Source of the DNA: an uncultured Oscillospiraceae bacterium | GTDB lineage: Bacteria; Bacillota; Clostridia; Oscillospirales; Oscillospiraceae | Direction of reading: 5' to 3' | Assembly: GCA_947628265.1 (NCBI GenBank) | Contig: CANQZF010000021.1 | Location: 1 to 14,045 of the forward strand | Length of the DNA stretch: 14,045 nt | Shown: piece by piece, positions 5,793 through 11,996 of the stretch | Layout of the letters: each line of letters begins with the position of its first letter | How positions within the stretch are numbered: the first letter of the stretch is position 1 | Position numbers and translations under genes: made by a program | Notes under the pieces: model-generated | Seen by the model: the letters and a program-made list of their open reading frames with translations, nothing else | Told to the model about the DNA's origin: nothing | The model's database searches: none

Positions 5793-5972
5793 CAGCGGCC
5801 CGGAGGGCCGCAACCTTTTTAGCCTTCCCCGCAGGGCGGGGAAGGTGGCGCGTTAGCGACGGATGAGGTGAGAGGGTGCGTTTATCTGAGCACTCAAAAT
5901 CCTTCGGCCTCCCACCTCACCCCTGCCCCTCCCCGCCTAAGCGGGGAGGGCAAAAAGGAGCGGCTTCGCCGC
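5793..5972. repeat. Intergenic repeat module D, copy 2
   Basis: A direct copy of 5311-5490, still 482 bases away. It is well conserved up to GGTGCGTT, diverged in the central loop (5885-5912, with small length changes), and conserved again to GCTTCGCCGC. Module E is absent after this copy; instead GATCTCATT leads into a fragment of the module A palindrome. Confidence 0.8.
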
Positions 5973-5980
5973 GATCTCAT

Positions 5981-6003
5981 TAGCCCCTCCCTCCGGGAGG
6001 GGC
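5981..6003. repeat. Solo palindrome fragment of module A
   Basis: AGCCCCTCCCTCCGGGAGGGG is the same 8-bp palindrome that bounds module A, standing alone before diverged sequence. It looks like a remnant or a minimal unit of the family. Confidence 0.6.
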
Positions 6004-6050
6004 GCTGGATTTGGCGGCCCGTGCTTCCGATTTTCAGCCGCCCCGGCAAC

Positions 6051-6091
6051 AGAAAAACGAACGGGTCAGCCTATGTGGGACCCGTTCGTTT
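6051..6091 (-). terminator. Intrinsic terminator of the DtxR-family operon
   Basis: A 13-bp perfect stem (AAACGAACGGGTC at 6055-6067 with 6079-6091, 11-base loop). Read on the minus strand it ends in TTTTTCTGTT. It lies 47 bases beyond the stop of the regulator gene. Confidence 0.8.
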
Positions 6092-6137
6092 CTAGGTTAT
6101 TCGCTTAAATGGCATTGCGCCAAAGGGCGCGAAATTC

Positions 6138-6509
6138 CTATTTTTGAAGCTTTTCGAAATGCTCCTTGATCTTTTGGAAGGTGTCGGCGCTGATGTCGTG
6201 CTCGATCTTGCACGCCTCGTGGGTGGCCGTCTCGTGGGGGACGCCGAGGCGCTCCAGGACGCCGGTGAGGACGACGTGCCGCTCGTAGATGCGCTCGGCC
6301 ACCTCACGGCCCTGGGGGGTCAGGTGGATGTCCCGGCGTTCGTCCACGTCGATGTAGCCGTTCTCCCGGAGTCTTCGCATGGCGATGGAGATGGTGGGCT
6401 TGGAAAAGCCCATCTCGGTGGCGATGTCGATGGAGCGCACGTAGCCCATGCGGTTCTCCAGCATGAGTATCGTCTCAAGGTAGTCCTCGCCGGACTCGTG
6501 AATTTCCAC
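6138..6509 (-). CDS. DtxR/MntR-family metal-dependent transcriptional repressor
   Basis: A 123-residue cytosolic regulator with an N-terminal winged helix (SIDIATEMGFSKPTISIAMR at 27-46, wing to about 65) and a metal-binding/dimerisation domain (66-123); the SH3-like third domain of DtxR is absent, as in MntR. Inferred metal ligands are D9 and E12 (MntR-like, in ESGEDYLETIL), H78, C100, E103 and H104 (ACKIEHDIS). C100 occupies the position that is Glu in MntR but Cys in DtxR/IdeR, so Mn versus Fe specificity cannot be read off. The GTG at 6509 is chosen over upstream in-frame codons because it gives the family N-terminus, with AAGGAGG about ten bases before. Second gene after a P-loop protein. 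Confidence 0.9.
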   Translation of the reverse strand: MEIHESGEDYLETILMLENRMGYVRSIDIATEMGFSKPTISIAMRRLRENGYIDVDERRDIHLTPQGREVAERIYERHVVLTGVLERLGVPHETATHEACKIEHDISADTFQKIKEHFEKLQK

Positions 6510-6543
6510 GGGTACGTCACCTCCTTCTCTCCCCCGCCGCTTC

Positions 6544-6954
6544 TCAGAAGAACTTCTTGATGCCCTCGGTGGCGGCGGCCTCGTCGGCACTGATGGTCAT
6601 GGTGAACTTCACGCCCTCCCGCTCGGAGAACGCGTCGCACCAGTCCAAAAACTCCTCGACCTCGTTGAGGGACTCGGTGCCCGCCAGCTTGAAGAGGCCG
6701 TCCAGGAAGATGTGGGTTATATCGTAATTGCCGGCGCGCAGACCGCTGAGGAAGCCCTTCAGGGCTGTGTAACCGATAAGCTTGTAATCCGAGAGCTTGA
6801 TAAGACGGACACTCATGGGGATGTCGTAGCGCAGCGCCTCGTCCCGCTCGATGCAGACGACGTTGCCGTGCTCTTCCTCAGAAGCGCGCCGTACCAGCTC
6901 GATGAGCTGCTTTGTTTTTCCGTGACCTTTTAGTCCCATAATGACCTTGACCAT
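6544..6954 (-). CDS. Small P-loop NTP-binding protein, function unknown
   Basis: A 136-residue soluble protein beginning MVKVIMGLKGHGKTKQLIEL. The Walker A motif GLKGHGKT is at residues 7-14 and a Walker B-like strand ITHIFLDGL at about 79-87. It is too short for a normal motor ATPase and looks like a single RecA-like or kinase-like core. I recall similar proteins as widespread conserved hypotheticals in Clostridia, sometimes loosely called twitching-motility proteins; no function is established. AAAGGAGTG lies eight bases before the ATG. It is the first gene of an operon with the metal repressor (34-base gap), under a clear sigma-A promoter. Confidence 0.8.
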   Translation of the reverse strand: MVKVIMGLKGHGKTKQLIELVRRASEEEHGNVVCIERDEALRYDIPMSVRLIKLSDYKLIGYTALKGFLSGLRAGNYDITHIFLDGLFKLAGTESLNEVEEFLDWCDAFSEREGVKFTMTISADEAAATEGIKKFF

Positions 6955-6990
6955 AGGGGAACACTCCTTTCCGTTTTGGGGCTTTCATTT

Positions 6991-7019
6991 ATTTTAACAT
7001 TTTTGGGCTGTTGTTTCAA
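6991..7019 (-). promoter_or_regulatory. Sigma-A promoter of the P-loop/DtxR operon
   Basis: On the minus strand TTGAAA (7019-7014), a 17-base spacer and TAAAAT (6996-6991) with an upstream TG at the extended -10 position. Transcription would start near 6984, leaving a leader of about 30 bases. Confidence 0.75.
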
Positions 7020-7022
7020 CAG
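7008..7022. promoter_or_regulatory. Palindrome over the -35 box, candidate operator
   Basis: CTGTTG-TTT-CAACAG is a perfect 6-bp inverted repeat covering the -35 box of the P-loop/DtxR promoter. Its placement suits a repressor site, perhaps autoregulation by the DtxR-type protein, but it does not closely resemble the DtxR or MntR box consensus as I know them. Confidence 0.4.
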
Positions 7023-7077
7023 GATTTTTTGTGTTTTGCCGCAATTCATAAAAATTTCAGAATTCGTATGGATCTGT

Positions 7078-7106
7078 GACCTTCCGCCCCTGCCGCGCAT
7101 ATCATG
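7078..7106 (+). promoter_or_regulatory. Candidate sigma-K promoter of the collagen-like gene
   Basis: GACC (7078-7081), a 16-base spacer and CATATCATG (7098-7106) fit the sigma-K pattern mACm-N16/17-CATAnnnTA at most positions. The start site near 7112 would place the small hairpin GGCCC-x6-GGGCC (7112-7127) at the 5' end of the mRNA. A sigma-A-like extended -10 (TGGTATAGG) overlaps but lacks a -35 box. Confidence 0.4.
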
Positions 7107-7157
7107 GTATAGGCCCCGAAAAGGGCCGCTTTGTAAGCTCGTTCAGGGAGGAATTTC

Positions 7158-8552
7158 ATGAGAACACCAAACTGCAATGACACCAATGACAGCGCCGACT
7201 CCGGCTGCGGGTGCGGCGGGAACATCATAAACTGCGGCGGCTCCGCCGCCTCCTGCCCCGGCCCCCGGGGTCCCCAGGGCATCCCCGGCCCCGTGGGGCC
7301 TCAAGGTCCCCAAGGGCCCCAGGGTCCCCAGGGCTTGACGGGCGCCACCGGCGCTACCGGCGCTACCGGCGCTCAGGGCCCCGTAGGGCCCATCGGTCCC
7401 CAGGGACCCCAGGGTCCCCAAGGCCCCGCCGGCCCGGTTGGAGCGACTGGCGCCACGGGGGCGACGGGCGCCACGGGCCCTGCCGGCGCTACGGGCGCTA
7501 CCGGTCCCGTAGGCCCCGCCGGGGCGGCGGCGACGATTGAGATCGGGACCGTAACCACCGGAGCGCCGGGGACTCCCGCCTCCGTCACCAACTCCGGCAC
7601 CGACACCGACGCCATCTTCAACTTCGTCATCCCCCAGGGCGCGACCGGCGCAACGGGAGCCACCGGCCCCGCCGGCCCCCAGGGCCCCCAGGGTCCTGCC
7701 GGCCCCACGGGCGCGACGGGTGCTACGGGTGCCACGGGCCCTGCCGGTGCTACCGGCGCGACCGGTCCTGCAGGCCCCGCCGGGGCGGCGGCGACGATTG
7801 AGATCGGCACCGTGACCACCGGAGCGCCGGGGACTCCCGCCTCCGTCACCAACTCCGGCACCGACACTGACGCCATCTTCAACTTTGTCATCCCCCAGGG
7901 CGCGACAGGCGCAACCGGCCCTGCCGGTCCCCAGGGCCCTGCGGGTCCCACCGGCGCGACGGGTGCTACGGGCGCTACGGGCGCAACCGGCGCTGCGGGT
8001 CCCGCGGGTACCGCCGCCACGATCGAAGTGGGCACGGTAGCCGCCGGGGCTCCCGGCGCGGCTCCCACCGTCACCAACTCCGGCACGGAAAACGCCGCTG
8101 TGTTTGACTTCGTGCTGCCGGTAGGCGACCAGGCCGTGGCCAGCTACGCCGACTACTATGGCCTTGTCCCCGGGTCCAACGACGACGCCGTGGCCGCCGG
8201 AGGCGCGGTGGACTTCCCCACCGAGGGGGCCAACGACGGCGGCAACATCACCTCCGACGGCACGGACACCCTGACGGTGGCCGACGCCGGGACGTACCTC
8301 ATCCTCTTTGAAGTCGCCGTCACCGGAGGGGGCCAGCTGGTCCTAGCGGTCAACGGCACGGAGGTCCCCTCCACCGCTGTGGGGACCACCGGCACAGGCC
8401 AGATCGTGGGGATGACCATCCAGACCCTCCCCGCCGGGGCGACCCTCCAGGTCCGCAACCCGGCCACCGCCACCTCCAACCTCGCCATCGCCCCCAGCGT
8501 CGGCGGCACCGACGCCACAGCGGTACACCTCGTCGTGGTGCAGCTTGCGTAA
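7158..8552 (+). CDS. Collagen-like (BclA-type) surface protein
   Basis: A 464-residue protein. Residues 1-33 are a polar leader with five cysteines (C6, C17, C19, C26, C33). Three Gly-X-Y blocks (about 34-122, 161-209, 248-284, rich in GAT and GPQ triplets) alternate with three copies of a 38-residue module of the form AATIEIGTV-x-GAPG-x-NSGT-x-F-x-FVIPQG (about 123-160, 210-247, 285-322). Residues about 325-464 form a beta-rich globular end (GTYLILFEVAVTG at 378-390, ending HLVVVQLA) like the C1q/TNF-like trimerising domain of BclA. No signal peptide or anchor motif is visible, as expected for spore-surface proteins made in the mother cell. GGGAGG lies six bases before the ATG. Family role: exosporium or surface filaments. 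Spore localisation is inferred from the family and the sigma-K-like promoter. Confidence 0.88.
   Translation: MRTPNCNDTNDSADSGCGCGGNIINCGGSAASCPGPRGPQGIPGPVGPQGPQGPQGPQGLTGATGATGATGAQGPVGPIGPQGPQGPQGPAGPVGATGATGATGATGPAGATGATGPVGPAGAAATIEIGTVTTGAPGTPASVTNSGTDTDAIFNFVIPQGATGATGATGPAGPQGPQGPAGPTGATGATGATGPAGATGATGPAGPAGAAATIEIGTVTTGAPGTPASVTNSGTDTDAIFNFVIPQGATGATGPAGPQGPAGPTGATGATGATGATGAAGPAGTAATIEVGTVAAGAPGAAPTVTNSGTENAAVFDFVLPVGDQAVASYADYYGLVPGSNDDAVAAGGAVDFPTEGANDGGNITSDGTDTLTVADAGTYLILFEVAVTGGGQLVLAVNGTEVPSTAVGTTGTGQIVGMTIQTLPAGATLQVRNPATATSNLAIAPSVGGTDATAVHLVVVQLA
7511..7655 (+). repeat. Intragenic repeat of the collagen gene, copy 1
   Basis: About 145 bp encoding the 38-residue interruption module and its flanks. 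It recurs at 7772-7916, exactly 261 bases (87 codons) later, with only a handful of mostly silent differences, indicating recent duplication. Confidence 0.8.
7772..7916 (+). repeat. Intragenic repeat of the collagen gene, copy 2
   Basis: Near-identical copy of 7511-7655. A third, clearly diverged module (about 8010-8123) encodes AATIEVGTVAAGAPG and leads into the C-terminal domain. Confidence 0.8.
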
Positions 8553-8561
8553 ATTTTAAAA

Positions 8562-8595
8562 ATCGCTCCCTCTCCCTTTCGGGAGAAGGAGCGAT
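8562..8595. terminator. Bidirectional terminator between convergent genes
   Basis: ATCGCTCC (8562-8569) pairs with GGAGCGAT (8588-8595), and TCTCCC (8571-8576) with GGGAGA (8581-8586) around a TTTC loop. On the minus strand it is followed by TTTTTAAAATTT, a good intrinsic terminator for the beta-helix gene. On the plus strand the T-tract is weak. Confidence 0.75.
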
Positions 8596-8599
8596 CCGT

Positions 8600-10627
8600 T
8601 TATACCAATCTGTTGGTCCCGTCCACGTCGCCGGCGATGGAGTCTTTCCAGATACTGGGCGCGGTGCGGATGGAGATATTGCCCCGGTAGACGCCCCGGG
8701 GGGCGGAGAGGGGGTTATCCCGGAAGATGAAGTTCTGCTGCTCGTTGTCCACGGAGACGCAGCCGGTTATGTGGAGCGCCCCGGGGTTGAAGTTGTCGGA
8801 GAAGCCGGCCATGGCGTTGTGGAAGGCCACGCAGTTTTCCACCACGTGCCCCACGGGCATCCCCTCGCCGCCCAGCTTGAAGCCGTTGCCGCCGCCGCCC
8901 CCACGGATGACGTGGGTGGGGTCCTCCGGGTCCACCCAGATACCGTTATTGTAGGCCACGCAGTTGCGGACGGTGACGGGAGCGTTGGGGCCCTTCTCCA
9001 CCTTGTTGTAGAAGTCAAAGCCGTCGTCCACGTTGCCGTGGGAGACGCACCCCTCAAAGACGTTCCCCGGCCCCACGCCCAGCTTGGGGGCGAAGCCGTC
9101 GGCGTTCATGTTCCGCTTGTCCCGGTTGCCGTAGGAGAGGCAGTCCTTGATGAGGTTATAGCAGGGCCAGGCGAACTGGAAGCCCTCCGGCGTGCCGTTG
9201 CCCAGAAGGAGGCCCGTCTCGTCGCAGTGGTGGAACTCACACCTCTCCACCACGTTGAAGCTGCCCATGAGGTCCGAGCGCTTGCCCGTGAATTCCAGGC
9301 CGTAGATGTGCCAGAAGTTGGCGGTGGAGGTGAGACAGGCGTCCTTGAAAACCGCCTTCGCGCCCTCCTTCGGCTTGATGGTCTTGACGGCCTCCAGCGC
9401 GCCGGAGTCCTCCGGGCCCAGAAGGAGCCTGTCGGTGTAGGTGCCCTCCAAAAGGAGAATGGTCCCGCCCTGGCCCACGCGGCGCACGGCCTCCGGGAGG
9501 GTGGTGGGGGCGTCCTCGGTGCCCGGGGCGTCAGGAGCGCCCTCCGGGGAGGCGTAGATGAGGTCGGTGGGGTACTTCGCCGGCTCGTAGGTGACGGTGA
9601 AGGTCTCCGTGAGGCTCCCGGAGGGGAAGTCGTAGACGCATTTAAGGCGGTTCTCGCCCTCGATGAGCGTCAGCGTCATATTGGCCGGGTGCCGGTCCAG
9701 AAGCTCCACGGTGCCGAGGTTTTCCCCGTCGCGGCTTACGTACACAAGGCCGCTCTTGTTGCCGTGGAGGGTCAGTATGTAGCTCTCTTTGGAAGACCGG
9801 GTGCCGGAGCGCAAAAAGAGCTTGGGCATGACGTTGTGGTTCTCCGGCCGCCAGAGCTCCGGCATCACCGCCGGGGGCGTGAAGGGCGTGACCTCCAGCT
9901 CGATGTCCTCAAACCGGGCCTCGGCGTTGCGGGAGGCGAAGAAGCCCACGTACATGGCGTCCCCCTCCAGCTGCTGGAGGAGGTTACAGCCGCACCCCTC
10001 CGGGTAGAGCCGCTCCGTCATGCCGCCGTCCGGCGTCTCCGCCCGGGTGTAAAAGCCCCGCTGGTCCCGGCCCAACTCCAGCCGGACGCCGGGGCCGCCG
10101 GTGATGAGGGTCTTTGCCCCGGGCATGGGCTTTTCCGTGAGCTCCACGCCCACAAGGTCGTGGATGTTGGCCACGCCCCGCCGGCACACCGTCACGGGCG
10201 GGTTTTCCTCCCGGTTCCCGGCCAAAACACCGGCAAACACCATGTTGGAGGCGGCGGGCAGCTCCTGGAAGGACGGGTCAAAGGGCTCGCGGCGGGCGAT
10301 CCCCAGGGCGTCCCGGGCCATGATGCCAAAGCCGCACTGCTGGGGCGTGTCCTGGGTCCCCAGACGCCCGTAGTTCAACGGGACGACGCGGGCGGAGAGG
10401 CGGAAGGTCTCACGCTCCGGGTCCAGCTTCACATAGTGGTAGACAAGCCCGTCGTGGCCGCCGGCGATCTTCCCGCCCCGGCTCTCCACCGTGACGGAGC
10501 CGTCCTCCCCCACCGTGGCGGCGTTGAGGCCGATCTTGTGGGCGTACTCCGGCAGCTTCAGCGTGGAGGTCATGTTGAGGTCGGTGGACTGCCCGAAAAC
10601 TCTTGTTTTCCATGTGTAGGTTGACAT
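8600..10627 (-). CDS. Family-9 pectate lyase-like right-handed beta-helix protein
   Basis: A 675-residue protein. Residues about 1-250 form a beta-rich, concanavalin-like region, about 260-350 an Ig-like linker domain, and about 355-675 a right-handed beta-helix of the polysaccharide lyase family 9 type. Hallmarks are NADGFAPKLG (508-517) and NVDDGFDFYNK (532-542), giving likely calcium ligands D510, D534, D535 and D538; the 24-residue spacing from the first to the second equals that in Pel9A (D209 to D233). The likely catalytic lysine is K584 in GNGFKLGG. Family reaction: calcium-dependent beta-elimination of polygalacturonate. No signal peptide is visible (MSTYTWKTRV), so the enzyme would be cytosolic or leave by a non-classical route. 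ATG at 10627; the ribosome binding site is only purine-rich. Strong sigma-A promoter; probably monocistronic. Confidence 0.85.
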   Translation of the reverse strand: MSTYTWKTRVFGQSTDLNMTSTLKLPEYAHKIGLNAATVGEDGSVTVESRGGKIAGGHDGLVYHYVKLDPERETFRLSARVVPLNYGRLGTQDTPQQCGFGIMARDALGIARREPFDPSFQELPAASNMVFAGVLAGNREENPPVTVCRRGVANIHDLVGVELTEKPMPGAKTLITGGPGVRLELGRDQRGFYTRAETPDGGMTERLYPEGCGCNLLQQLEGDAMYVGFFASRNAEARFEDIELEVTPFTPPAVMPELWRPENHNVMPKLFLRSGTRSSKESYILTLHGNKSGLVYVSRDGENLGTVELLDRHPANMTLTLIEGENRLKCVYDFPSGSLTETFTVTYEPAKYPTDLIYASPEGAPDAPGTEDAPTTLPEAVRRVGQGGTILLLEGTYTDRLLLGPEDSGALEAVKTIKPKEGAKAVFKDACLTSTANFWHIYGLEFTGKRSDLMGSFNVVERCEFHHCDETGLLLGNGTPEGFQFAWPCYNLIKDCLSYGNRDKRNMNADGFAPKLGVGPGNVFEGCVSHGNVDDGFDFYNKVEKGPNAPVTVRNCVAYNNGIWVDPEDPTHVIRGGGGGNGFKLGGEGMPVGHVVENCVAFHNAMAGFSDNFNPGALHITGCVSVDNEQQNFIFRDNPLSAPRGVYRGNISIRTAPSIWKDSIAGDVDGTNRLV

Positions 10628-10633
10628 AATATC
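10620..10633 (+). repeat. Third, 13/14 copy of the AT-rich repeat core
   Basis: GTTGACATAATATC matches the core of the birA/DUF1284 repeat (GTTGACATAATTTC) at 13 of 14 positions. It spans the start codon of the minus-strand beta-helix gene, whose ATG is complementary to 10625-10627. Confidence 0.5.
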
Positions 10634-10662
10634 CCGCCCTTTCCCTTTTCATTGATACCATT

Positions 10663-10690
10663 ATTATAAACTACGCCAAAGGATTGTCAA
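10663..10690 (-). promoter_or_regulatory. Consensus sigma-A promoter of the beta-helix gene
   Basis: On the minus strand TTGACA (10690-10685), a 16-base spacer and TATAAT (10668-10663): both boxes are perfect. Transcription would begin near 10656, about 29 bases before the ATG. Confidence 0.85.
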
Positions 10691-10709
10691 GTAGTGGGAG
10701 ATTTGGCGT
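10673..10709. promoter_or_regulatory. Inverted repeat between divergent promoters, candidate operator
   Basis: ACGCCAAA (10673-10680) and TTTGGCGT (10702-10709) are perfect complements 21 bases apart. The left arm lies in the spacer of the beta-helix gene promoter, and the right arm touches the -35 box of the yhaM-like promoter, so a protein bound there could act on both genes. Confidence 0.5.
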
Positions 10710-10737
10710 TGAAAAATGTTTTTTTCTATGGTATAGT
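10709..10737 (+). promoter_or_regulatory. Sigma-A promoter of the yhaM-like gene
   Basis: TTGAAA (10709-10714), a 17-base spacer and TATAGT (10732-10737), preceded by TGG as in extended -10 promoters. The start site would be near 10744, about 26 bases before the ATG. Confidence 0.8.
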
Positions 10738-10769
10738 ATCTCATATAAAGTGAACTGTGAGGGGCGTTT

Positions 10770-11720
10770 ATGTTACAAAATCTCAGGATCAGCGATATGC
10801 GGGTGGGCGACGGGTTTGAGGGGTTTTACATCCTCAAGTCGGCGCTGGCGAAGGTCTCCTCCAACGGCAAGCCCTTTTTGAGCGCCGTTTTGGAGGACGC
10901 CACCGGGGAGGTGGACGCCAAGGCCTGGGATTACTCCGGCCCCATCGGGCCGGCCAACGAGGGGGAGGTCCTGAAGATCCGGGGGACCGTCACGGAGTTC
11001 AAGGGCGCGCTCCAGGTGAACATGGACAAGCTGCGCCTGGCCGGGGAGCAGGACGGCTTTGACCCGGCGGACCTGGTGCCCGTGGCCCCCATCGACGTGG
11101 AGGCGTCCTATAAGGAGCTCATGGGCCTTGTGGACTCCATCGAGGACCGGGATTACCGGGAGGTCTGCAAGACGGTGCTCGCCCGCCACGGGGACGCCCT
11201 CCGGACCATTCCCGCCGCCAAGAGCGTCCACCACAGCTTTTTAAACGGCCTTTTGATGCACACCCTCAACATGGCGCGGCAGGCGGATTTTCTCTCCAAG
11301 CTCTACGCCGGCACGGTGGACCGGAGCTTACTTCTTGCCGGGACGTGCCTTCACGACATCGGCAAGGAGCGGGAGTTTCTCTTCACCAACCTGGGGCTTG
11401 TGACGGACTACTCCGTCAGCGGCGAGCTTCTGGGGCACCTGGTCATGGGGGCCCAGGAGGTGGCCGACGCCGCCCGGGAGCTGGGTACGCCCGAGGAAAA
11501 GGCGGTGCTTTTGCAGCATCTCCTCCTCTCCCACCACGGCGAGCCGGAGTTCGGCGCCGCCGTCCGCCCCATGACCGCCGAGGCGGAGCTTCTCAGCTAC
11601 ATCGACCTCATCGACAGCCGCATGGAGATCTACCGGGAGAATTTAGCAAATCTCGACCCCGGTCAGTTCAGCCAGCGGATCTTCGCGCTGGAGAAGAAGA
11701 TATATAAGCACGGGGGATAA
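10770..11720 (+). CDS. yhaM: YhaM-type 3'-5' exoribonuclease (OB-fold plus HD domain)
   Basis: A 316-residue cytosolic protein, the usual size of YhaM. Residues about 10-90 form an OB-fold nucleic-acid-binding domain (FLSAVLEDATGEVDAKAWD at 36-54, LKIRGTVTEFKGALQVN at 68-84). Residues about 150-290 form an HD phosphohydrolase domain, with H164 (GLLMHTLNMAR), H195-D196 (CLHDIGKERE), H223, H255-H256 (LSHHGEPEFG) and D279 (SYIDLID) as likely metal ligands. Family reaction: metal-dependent 3'-5' trimming of single-stranded RNA and DNA, a minor RNA-decay and end-processing activity in Firmicutes. The start ATG has GAGGGG five bases upstream. Single gene with its own promoter, divergent from the beta-helix gene and followed by repeats and a terminator. 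Confidence 0.9.
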   Translation: MLQNLRISDMRVGDGFEGFYILKSALAKVSSNGKPFLSAVLEDATGEVDAKAWDYSGPIGPANEGEVLKIRGTVTEFKGALQVNMDKLRLAGEQDGFDPADLVPVAPIDVEASYKELMGLVDSIEDRDYREVCKTVLARHGDALRTIPAAKSVHHSFLNGLLMHTLNMARQADFLSKLYAGTVDRSLLLAGTCLHDIGKEREFLFTNLGLVTDYSVSGELLGHLVMGAQEVADAARELGTPEEKAVLLQHLLLSHHGEPEFGAAVRPMTAEAELLSYIDLIDSRMEIYRENLANLDPGQFSQRIFALEKKIYKHGG

Positions 11721-11727
11721 AAAGGTG

Positions 11728-11744
11728 GTCCCCCTAAAGGGGAC
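11728..11744 (+). terminator. Small hairpin after yhaM
   Basis: GTCCCC (11728-11733) pairs with GGGGAC (11739-11744) around CTAAA, eight bases after the yhaM stop. No clear T-tract follows, so it is at best a weak terminator; the strong one is in module E at 11943-11977. Confidence 0.35.
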
Positions 11745-11800
11745 GGATCAAATCTTCTTTCCATTCTTTTCTCCCGCCTCCCCCTCCTCTGTAGGGGCCG

Positions 11801-11916
11801 CCGCCCAAATTGCCCCTCCCTCCGGGAGGGGTGCCCGAGCGAAGCGACGGGCAGGGTGGGTCCGTAAATCCCCACCCCCACCCCCTGCCCCCTCCCAAAG
11901 GGAGGGGCTTTTAAAA
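11801..11916. repeat. Intergenic repeat module A, copy 3
   Basis: A third copy of the 5192-5310 module, over 6 kb away and in the same orientation. It has the same bounding palindromes (first one with a TCC centre), the same GGGCAGGGTGGGTCCGTA core and the same GGGGCTTTTAAAA end. It passes directly into module E sequence; module D is missing. Confidence 0.85.
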
Positions 11917-11977
11917 GGAGCAGCTTCGCCGCACATAAAATTATTCGCCGCAAAATTTTGCGGCGAATACTTTTTTT
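11917..11977 (+). repeat. Module E, copy 2, with a perfect terminator hairpin
   Basis: GGAGCAGCTTCGCCGCACAT followed by a 26-bp perfect palindrome (13-base arms, 11943-11968, ATTCGCCGCAAAA and complement) and seven T residues (11971-11977). This has full intrinsic-terminator form for the yhaM transcript. On the minus strand it lies beyond the ABC gene stop and is followed by ATAATTTTAT, so it may serve both convergent genes. Confidence 0.75.
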
Positions 11978-11996
11978 GAAAGTCGGGCGCAGACCT

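Noticed and set aside
5150..5856. Short open frames across the repeats giving similar peptides (PERSDGQGGSVYPP and PERRDGQGGSVYSP)
   Set aside because: The similarity only reflects the repeated DNA. They lack start signals and cross palindromes.
6144..6560. A 138-codon plus-strand open frame over the DtxR-family gene
   Set aside because: It is antisense to a clear winged-helix regulator with all expected motifs.
7320..8010. Possible CRISPR or minisatellite array
   Set aside because: The short repeats are in-frame GAT/GPQ collagen codons without unique spacers of even length.
7373..8086. A 237-codon Pro/Val-rich open frame antisense to the collagen gene
   Set aside because: It mirrors the Gly-X-Y codon repeats, and the composition follows directly from the sense strand.
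8771..10624. A 617-codon open frame antisense to the beta-helix gene
   Set aside because: It is the expected product of G/C-ending codons on the other strand, has no ribosome binding site and no recognisable domain, while the minus-strand frame has clear PL9 motifs.
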